Part shown: positions 6,590-10,636 of the stretch, piece after piece
Layout of the letters: each line of letters opens with the position of its first letter
Position numbering within the stretch: position 1 is the first letter of the stretch
Origin: Mucilaginibacter sp.
GTDB taxonomy: Bacteria > Bacteroidota > Bacteroidia > Sphingobacteriales > Sphingobacteriaceae
NCBI GenBank assembly: GCA_028288315.1
Contig: JAQBNY010000169.1
Location: 1-10,636, forward strand
Length of the DNA stretch: 10,636 nucleotides
Direction: 5' to 3'
Position numbers and translations under genes: made by a program
The notes under the pieces: model-generated
What the model saw: the letters and a program-made list of their open reading frames with translations, nothing else
Told to the model about the DNA's origin: nothing
Databases searched by the model: none

Positions 6590-7426
6590 ATGGATGCTAC
6601 AATAAATAAGGATACATTAACAGCACCGCAAATTTTCGAACTGATAAACCTTGTTAAAAAGGTACACGGGTTTGATTTTAGTGATTATACCAAGGCTTCT
6701 CTAAAAAGGAGGCTTGATCGTATAATGATGCTTAAGAAGTTAAGCTTTTATGATTTGAAGCATGTATTGGTTAATAACCCCGACTTTTTTCAGGAATTTT
6801 TGGAGGAAATTACGGTTAATGTTACGGAGATGTTTCGCGATCCGGCATTTTACAAATCGCTTAACAACCAGGTGCTGCCGTACCTGTCCACATATCAGCA
6901 TATAAAAATTTGGTGCGCGGGCTGCTCATCCGGAGAAGAGGTTTACTCGATGGCCATATTGCTAAAAGAAGAACAGCTAAGCAAAAAGTCATTCATCTAT
7001 GGTACCGATATAAATACCGAAGTGTTAAAAGAGGCCCGCAAAGGCATTTACAGTTTGCGTAAAATTAAAAGCTATGCAGAAAATTATTTGTTTACCGGTT
7101 TGCCGGGATCTATAACAGATCATTTTACTATTATGTATGATGCCGCAGCTATTCATAACGAACTGAAAGATAATACACTGTTTTCTGTTCATAACTTAAT
7201 ATCTGATACCATTTTTAATGAGTTCCAGATGATAGCTTGCCGGAATGTTTTTATTTACTTCGAAACGGAATTGCAGGAGCGGATACTTGATCTATTTTAT
7301 AAAAGCCTGTGTCCGTTGGGTTATTTATGCCTGGGCAATAAGGAAACTATCAGATCTGATTTTTTTCGCAAGAAGTTCAAAGTGATCAATCAAAAAGAAA
7401 ATATATATCAAAAAATTGGCTCTTAA
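6590..7426 (+). CDS. cheR: CheR-type protein-glutamate O-methyltransferase
   Basis: A 278-residue cytoplasmic S-adenosylmethionine-dependent methyltransferase of the CheR family, about the usual length for the core enzyme without TPR additions. The N-terminal helical domain (about 10-85) carries the SLKRRL segment (37-42) and ends in VTEMFRDP (78-85). The SAM site follows: IWCAGCSSGEEVYSMA (107-122) with the acidic GTDIN loop (138-142), and CRNVFIYF (217-224) closes the catalytic fold. In chemotaxis CheR methylates glutamates on chemoreceptor signalling helices. No receptor gene is in this window, so its substrate is open; the co-transcribed kinase is the nearest candidate. It starts 1 nt after the kinase stop and its last 11 nt overlap cheB, which fits translational coupling of all three genes. 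Confidence 0.93.
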   Translation: MDATINKDTLTAPQIFELINLVKKVHGFDFSDYTKASLKRRLDRIMMLKKLSFYDLKHVLVNNPDFFQEFLEEITVNVTEMFRDPAFYKSLNNQVLPYLSTYQHIKIWCAGCSSGEEVYSMAILLKEEQLSKKSFIYGTDINTEVLKEARKGIYSLRKIKSYAENYLFTGLPGSITDHFTIMYDAAAIHNELKDNTLFSVHNLISDTIFNEFQMIACRNVFIYFETELQERILDLFYKSLCPLGYLCLGNKETIRSDFFRKKFKVINQKENIYQKIGS

Positions 7427-8006
7427 AAGCAATATCATAAAGCATTGGCAAAAATCAAAAGTATTGCTGGTGGGTGGTTCTGCAGGATCATTTAAATTGA
7501 TATTGAGGCTGGTGAAATCTTTTCCGCATGACCTTAATAAAACTGTTATCATAGTTATACATCGCAAAAAGAATTTTTTTAGCGAAATAGAAAAACTATT
7601 TGCACAGAACAGCTGTATGCCACTCCTTGAAATTAGCGATAAAGAAAAAATAGAAAGTAACGCTATATATATTGCCCCGGCTAATTATCATACGCTTATA
7701 GAAAAGAACGGGCATTTTGGCCTTGACGTTTCAGAAGCGGTATGGTACTCAAGACCATCAATTGATGTGACATTTGAGAGTGCTGCCGAAGTGTATACGC
7801 AAAATTGCACAGCTATATTACTTTCAGGCGCTAATCAGGATGGAGCAGAGGGATTACTGAAATTAAGGGAAAGCGGCGCTTTAACAATAGCGCAACATCC
7901 AGATGATGCTGAAATGACTGAGATGCCACAGGCCGCTATTAATATTAAAGCTGCTGAATATATATTACATACAACTGAAATTTTTGAGCTGATACAAAGT
8001 GCCTGA
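7416..8006 (+). CDS. cheB: Stand-alone CheB-type methylesterase domain
   Basis: A 196-residue CheB catalytic domain (protein-glutamate methylesterase, possibly also glutamine deamidase) without the N-terminal receiver domain of enteric CheB. The catalytic triad can be assigned as Ser22 in GGSAGS, His49 in IVIHRKK and Asp142 in LLSGANQDGAEGL; the IAPANYH segment (86-92) and the MPQAA segment near 170-174 are also typical. The frame has no ATG before the catalytic motif. The best start is TTG at 7416, which gives a normal 15-residue lead to the first strand and overlaps the cheR end by 11 nt. Without a receiver, regulation by phosphorylation would have to be indirect, for example through binding to one of the kinase's receivers. 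The 3' end overlaps the convergent alkyltransferase gene by 42 nt. Confidence 0.9.
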   Translation: MALKSNIIKHWQKSKVLLVGGSAGSFKLILRLVKSFPHDLNKTVIIVIHRKKNFFSEIEKLFAQNSCMPLLEISDKEKIESNAIYIAPANYHTLIEKNGHFGLDVSEAVWYSRPSIDVTFESAAEVYTQNCTAILLSGANQDGAEGLLKLRESGALTIAQHPDDAEMTEMPQAAINIKAAEYILHTTEIFELIQSA

Positions 8007-8492
8007 TCTAAAAGGCAGTTTAGTTTGCCCGGTACCCATAACACGGGCCTCGTGTTCTAACAACCATTTTTTGCGCCATAAGCCGCCGGCATAACCGGTA
8101 AGGCTGCCATTACTGCCAATAACACGATGGCAGGGCACTACTATCCACAAATTATTTCGTCCATTGGCGGCTGCAATAGCGCGTATAGCCAGTGGATTAT
8201 TCATTTGCTGCGATTGTTGCAGGTAGGTAATGGTTGAACCATATTTTATTTGCAGCAGCTGTTGCCAAACCTCCTGCTGAAAATTTGAACCGGGTTGTTT
8301 TATTGGCAGGTCAAATTCTTTGCGCTCACCATCAAAATATTCGCGCAGTTGTTTAATGGCCTCTAAAAGAACAGGGGAGTCGGTTGTTGTCTCTTCCAGT
8401 TCCTCATCCCTTATGGATACTTTTGTAATGTAGCCATCCTCGGCCACAATAAAGGCAATGCCAACAGGTGTGCGGTAATATACTTCTGGCAT
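7965..8492 (-). CDS. ogt: Methylated-DNA-protein cysteine methyltransferase (O6-alkylguanine repair)
   Basis: A 175-residue suicide repair protein that transfers the alkyl group from O6-alkylguanine in DNA to its own cysteine. The active site is PCHRV with Cys121, preceded by the family segment AIAAANGRN (105-113) and followed by GYAGGLWRKKWLLEHE (133-148). Residues 1 to about 68 form the variable N-terminal domain and about 69-150 the helix-turn-helix DNA-binding and catalytic domain. No Ada-type methylphosphotriester domain is attached. It starts 4 nt after the dehydrogenase stop on the same strand, so the two are probably one transcript. The C-terminus is about 27 residues past the LLEHE motif and runs into cheB. 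Adding one T to the four-T run at 8013-8010 (minus strand) would create a TAG there and end the protein after Phe161, so the extension may come from a small deletion or a base-calling error. Confidence 0.92.
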   Translation of the reverse strand: MPEVYYRTPVGIAFIVAEDGYITKVSIRDEELEETTTDSPVLLEAIKQLREYFDGERKEFDLPIKQPGSNFQQEVWQQLLQIKYGSTITYLQQSQQMNNPLAIRAIAAANGRNNLWIVVPCHRVIGSNGSLTGYAGGLWRKKWLLEHEARVMGTGQTKLPFRSGTLYQLKNFSCM

Positions 8493-8496
8493 TGCG

Positions 8497-9306
8497 TTAT
8501 TCAGTTTCGGCCTTCACCAGCGATTTTAAATACACTTTACTCATGCGGCCGGTGAGAAATTTTTTTGGTAAGAAATTCATCATTACACTACCCACCCGGT
8601 TCAGCCACCCGGGCACATAATTGTATTTACGAGTTACAAAGGCATGCAACCCTTCTTTGGCCGCCTGGCTTACCGGCATTAGCCAGCTTTTAAGATCGTT
8701 AAACTTGGTGTTATCCGTCATTTCGGTAGCAATGCCCCCAGGCGCAAAAACAGTTATAGAAAAGTCCGGGTTTTTTAATTCATAATGCAGGGCGCTGCCA
8801 AACGCCGTAATAAATGCCTTGGTTGCCGAGTAAGCTGCCTGGTATGGTACAGGGAAATAACTGGCCATGCTTGATACCAGCATAACGCTGCCTTCTGTAC
8901 CGGGTTTGTCAAAGTAGTTTACAAGACTGTTAGTCATGCGTACCACACTTATTACGTTGGTTTTTAAAATGCTTTCAAAATCGGCCCAGGGTAAATCAGT
9001 ATGTCGGCCAAAGTAGGTTACGCCGGCATTTAAAATAGCGCCGTATAGGTTATTCTCGGCAATGCTTTCGGCAATTACACGGTCGGCTTCCTCGGGTATT
9101 GACAGATCAGCTATTATAACTTTTACCTGTATCCCAGCAGATGTTTCCAGTTCGGCTTTTAGCTGCTCCAGTTTATCGGCACGGCGTGCAGCTATAATAA
9201 GGTTGGCTTTAAAGTTAAGCGCCAGCTGCCGGGCCATTTCCTGCCCCAAACCTGATGATGCTCCCGTAATCAATACCCACTTATTTTTTAACTGCAACTT
9301 TTTCAT
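8497..9306 (-). CDS. Short-chain dehydrogenase/reductase (SDR family)
   Basis: A classical SDR of 269 residues from the ATG at 9306. The Rossmann cofactor motif is TGASSGLG (14-21), followed by an arginine pair at the end of strand 2 (AARR, 39-42) that favours NADP(H). ADL (66-68), NAG (93-95), Ser146, Tyr159 and Lys163 (YSATK) form the usual cofactor and catalytic set, with Asn117 in the KTN segment as the fourth member. The APGGIATEM segment (188-196) is also canonical. The frame extends 7 codons upstream to a TTG at 9327, but the ATG directly before KKLQLKNKWVLITG is the normal SDR start and is preferred. The C-terminal region (about 225-269, basic, with hydrophobic helices) resembles membrane-associating SDRs, but the substrate cannot be read from sequence. 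It is co-transcribed with the alkyltransferase and divergent from ccmB. Confidence 0.9.
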   Translation of the reverse strand: MKKLQLKNKWVLITGASSGLGQEMARQLALNFKANLIIAARRADKLEQLKAELETSAGIQVKVIIADLSIPEEADRVIAESIAENNLYGAILNAGVTYFGRHTDLPWADFESILKTNVISVVRMTNSLVNYFDKPGTEGSVMLVSSMASYFPVPYQAAYSATKAFITAFGSALHYELKNPDFSITVFAPGGIATEMTDNTKFNDLKSWLMPVSQAAKEGLHAFVTRKYNYVPGWLNRVGSVMMNFLPKKFLTGRMSKVYLKSLVKAETE

Positions 9307-9362
9307 TAGCTCTAATTTCAAAGGCAATAATAGATAATGTATTTTAATTCAAGGGCATTTAA

Positions 9363-9390
9363 CTTTCTACTTTCAACTTTTCGCTTTATA
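9363..9390 (+). repeat. Degenerate CTTT heptamer array upstream of ccmB
   Basis: Four consecutive 7-bp units all begin with CTTT (at 9363, 9370, 9377 and 9384), the first two being CTTTCTA and CTTTCAA. The array ends 7 nt before the ccmB -7 box. It resembles the 8-bp CTTTC arrays before pyrC and the helicase in first bases, orientation and position, although its period is 7. The AT-rich context makes chance similarity more likely here than for the 601-640 array. Confidence 0.5.
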
Positions 9391-9397
9391 ATAAAAC

Positions 9398-9405
9398 TAT
9401 ATTTG
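9398..9405 (+). promoter_or_regulatory. Bacteroidota -7 promoter box of ccmB (leaderless)
   Basis: TATATTTG, an exact TAnnTTTG match, ends 4 nt before the ATG at 9410. It has the same arrangement as the pyrC box, so transcription should start at the A of the start codon. The divergent dehydrogenase gene begins at 9306, leaving 103 nt shared between the two; no clear box was seen for the dehydrogenase direction. Confidence 0.6.
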
Positions 9406-9409
9406 CGCT

Positions 9410-10093
9410 ATGAAACTCATAGGGCAAACCTTTGAACTGTTAAAGAAAGAGATAATACTGGAGTGGCGCTCAAAATACGCCTTTAATGGTATTTTACTTT
9501 ATATAGTTTCTACCGTATTTGTTTGCTATATATCCTTTAACCTTAACCCCGGCTTTAAAGGCAGTAGCGGGTATCCCATAGTATGGAACATCCTGTTCTG
9601 GATTATTATGTTATTCGCATCTGTTAATGCTATTGCAAAAAGTTTTTTGCAGGAAAGTAAAAGCCGCTTGTTGTATTATTACTGCATTGCCCATCCGCAG
9701 GCAATTATCTTATCAAAAACCATATATAATGCCCTGTTAATGGGATTGTTAAGTATACTGGCATTTATTGTATATTCGGTATTTTTTACCAATACAGTTA
9801 ACGACCTGTTCTTTTACTTTGTTGTGGTGCTGTTGGGCAGTACCAGTTTTTCAACCGTGTTCACCATGATATCGGCTATTGCATCAAAAGCAGGTAATAA
9901 TGGTACGCTAATGGCAATATTAAGTTTCCCGGTAATTATCCCGGTAATATTGCTGCTTATAAAAGTAAGCAAAGCTGCAATGGATGGTATTGACCGCAGC
10001 CTGAGCTTTGGAACCATAGGGGTGTTGGTGGCTATTAATGCAATTGTTATAGCATCATCATTAATACTGTTCCCTTATTTGTGGCGCGATTAG
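9410..10093 (+). CDS. ccmB: CcmB-type heme exporter ABC permease subunit (cytochrome c maturation)
   Basis: A 227-residue inner-membrane protein of normal CcmB length with six hydrophobic segments at about 24-44, 57-75, 107-126, 133-153, 165-185 and 201-222. Family features are the amphipathic start LLKKEIILEWRSKYAFNG, the cytoplasmic loop with QESKSRLLYYY after helix 2, and the proline-containing helix 5 (LSFPVIIPVILLL). CcmB is the membrane part of the CcmAB ATPase that, with CcmC, delivers heme to CcmE for cytochrome c assembly. No ccmA, ccmC or ccmE is next to it: the upstream neighbour is divergent, and downstream comes an inverted repeat followed by an unrelated gene, so it appears to be transcribed alone. 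Confidence 0.88.
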   Translation: MKLIGQTFELLKKEIILEWRSKYAFNGILLYIVSTVFVCYISFNLNPGFKGSSGYPIVWNILFWIIMLFASVNAIAKSFLQESKSRLLYYYCIAHPQAIILSKTIYNALLMGLLSILAFIVYSVFFTNTVNDLFFYFVVVLLGSTSFSTVFTMISAIASKAGNNGTLMAILSFPVIIPVILLLIKVSKAAMDGIDRSLSFGTIGVLVAINAIVIASSLILFPYLWRD

Positions 10094-10095
10094 GA

Positions 10096-10175
10096 GCCTC
10101 ACCCCAACCCTCTCCAAAGGAGAGGGGGATTTTGCTTTTTTCAAGTCCTCTCCTTTGGAGAGGATTAGGTGAGGC
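10096..10175. terminator. Large nested inverted repeat after ccmB (bidirectional terminator or dispersed palindromic element)
   Basis: Two arms of about 30 nt are inverted copies. GCCTCACC (10096-10103) pairs with 10168-10175, and a 17-nt core CCTCTCCAAAGGAGAGG (10109-10125) is the exact reverse complement of 10147-10163. Between these matches lies a short mismatched stretch with a 1-nt length difference. Each core is itself a hairpin (8-bp stem CCCTCTCC/GGAGAGGG at 10108-10126 with an AAA loop). The 21-nt centre is T-rich (runs at 10130-10133 and 10135-10141), so the left hairpin looks like an intrinsic terminator for ccmB. The GCCTCACC-plus-CCTCTCC pattern is one I remember as a dispersed intergenic repeat in many bacteria, so it may be a REP-like element serving as terminator. 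Confidence 0.75.
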
Positions 10176-10262
10176 CTTTGTATCATTTTAATTGTAAAGG
10201 GATTTTTCATCTGCACTTCATAATTTTTTACTTTATTAGCATCCTTAAAACCCTTATTAACA

Positions 10263-10636
10263 ATGCGCCGCTGGTGGTTTATCGTAATTTGTATATTGTT
10301 GCCATTTAATGTTTGGGCACAAAGTGGAGTTATTACCGGTAAAATTGTGAGTGCCGGTTCAAAAAGTCCGGTGCAAAAGGCAAGTGTGTTTTTAAGTAAT
10401 GCCACTTTTGGTACCGCTACAGCAGATGATGGTACTTTTAGCCTGCGAAGTGTTAAACCCGGCCAGTATGATCTGGTGGTAACCACGCTCGGTTATGAAG
10501 AGTATACACAGAAAATATTAGTAGGCTCGCAGCCCATTACCCTTAATATTGAATTAACGCCAAAGGTAATGATGATGAAAAGTGTTACCATCATTAGCAA
10601 TGCCGATTGGAAAAAGAACTACGAGCAGTTTAAGAA
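10263..10636 (+). CDS. Secreted protein with carboxypeptidase-regulatory-like domain, 5' part (runs off the window end)
   Basis: 124 complete codons are visible. Residues 1-19 form a Sec signal peptide (MRRWW start, hydrophobic core, cleavage likely after VWA). Residues about 22-100 are a carboxypeptidase-D-regulatory-like beta-sandwich domain, with GVITGKIVS at the start, the ATADDGTFSLRSVKPGQYDLVVTTLGYEEY core and NIELTP at the end. The domain is common at the start of Bacteroidota outer-membrane proteins. After it comes ADWKKNYEQFK (114-124). This W-x-x-NYE-x-F segment is what I remember from a family of roughly 400-residue exported proteins with this domain, whereas a SusC/TonB receptor would be expected to continue with a TonB box and plug domain. 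The start is the ATG at 10263 in an A-rich leader. No convincing promoter box was found in the 87 nt after the palindrome. Confidence 0.75.
   Translation, partial: MRRWWFIVICILLPFNVWAQSGVITGKIVSAGSKSPVQKASVFLSNATFGTATADDGTFSLRSVKPGQYDLVVTTLGYEEYTQKILVGSQPITLNIELTPKVMMMKSVTIISNADWKKNYEQFK

Noticed and set aside
3151..8006. A complete chemotaxis operon
   Set aside because: Only CheR and CheB are present. There is no CheA (P1/P5 domains), CheW, CheY as a separate gene, or methyl-accepting receptor, and the kinase is an ordinary HisKA/HATPase hybrid.
9307..9327. Seven-codon upstream extension of the dehydrogenase from TTG at 9327
   Set aside because: The extension begins with a rare start codon, and the ATG at 9306 gives the normal SDR N-terminus just ahead of the cofactor motif.
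10061..10486. Minus-strand frame of 141 codons through the palindrome and the start of the last gene
   Set aside because: It translates the inverted repeat and the antisense of a signal-peptide gene, with no recognisable domain.
10263..10636. SusC/RagA-type TonB-dependent receptor start
   Set aside because: The N-terminal domain would fit, but the residues following it (ADWKKNYEQFK) do not resemble a TonB box or plug domain. The window ends before this can be settled.

Overview
The window looks like chromosome of a gliding-lineage Bacteroidota, most likely Sphingobacteriaceae (Mucilaginibacter/Pedobacter-like). The evidence is a GldC homologue, promoter boxes of the Bacteroidota TAnnTTTG type instead of -35/-10 boxes, A-rich rather than Shine-Dalgarno leaders, and Bacteroidota-type versions of dihydroorotase, CcmB and a carboxypeptidase-regulatory-like protein. 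There are no tRNA or rRNA genes, no CRISPR array and no transposase.

Layout. (1) 1-477, minus: 5' part of dihydroorotase pyrC, divergent from (2) a plus-strand cluster at 674-3062: RhlE-like DEAD-box helicase, a three-helix membrane protein, gldC and a four-helix membrane protein, spaced 3-6 nt apart or overlapping. The 196-nt divergent spacer holds two promoters and two oppositely oriented short-repeat arrays. (3) 3151-8006, plus: a three-gene signalling operon consisting of a CHASE3-GAF-histidine kinase with three receiver domains, a CheR methyltransferase and a stand-alone CheB methylesterase domain. The genes are 1 nt apart or overlap by 11 nt. (4) 7965-9306, minus: short-chain dehydrogenase followed 4 nt later by O6-alkylguanine-DNA alkyltransferase, whose 3' end runs 42 nt into the end of cheB. 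(5) 9410-10093, plus: ccmB with its own promoter, closed by a large inverted repeat of dispersed-palindrome type. (6) 10263-end, plus: start of a secreted protein with a carboxypeptidase-regulatory-like domain.

The most interesting content has two parts. First, the kinase-CheR-CheB operon has no chemoreceptor, CheA or CheW in view. The kinase carries a long Glu/Gln-rich coiled coil with receptor-like EE/QQ pairs between GAF and HisKA, so methylation of the kinase itself is a testable hypothesis. Second, three promoters (pyrC, helicase, ccmB) place TAnnTTTG only 4-5 nt before the ATG, which predicts leaderless mRNAs. All three are preceded, on the coding strand, by short tandem repeats with CTTT-type units. 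That shared arrangement is not explained by the annotated genes.
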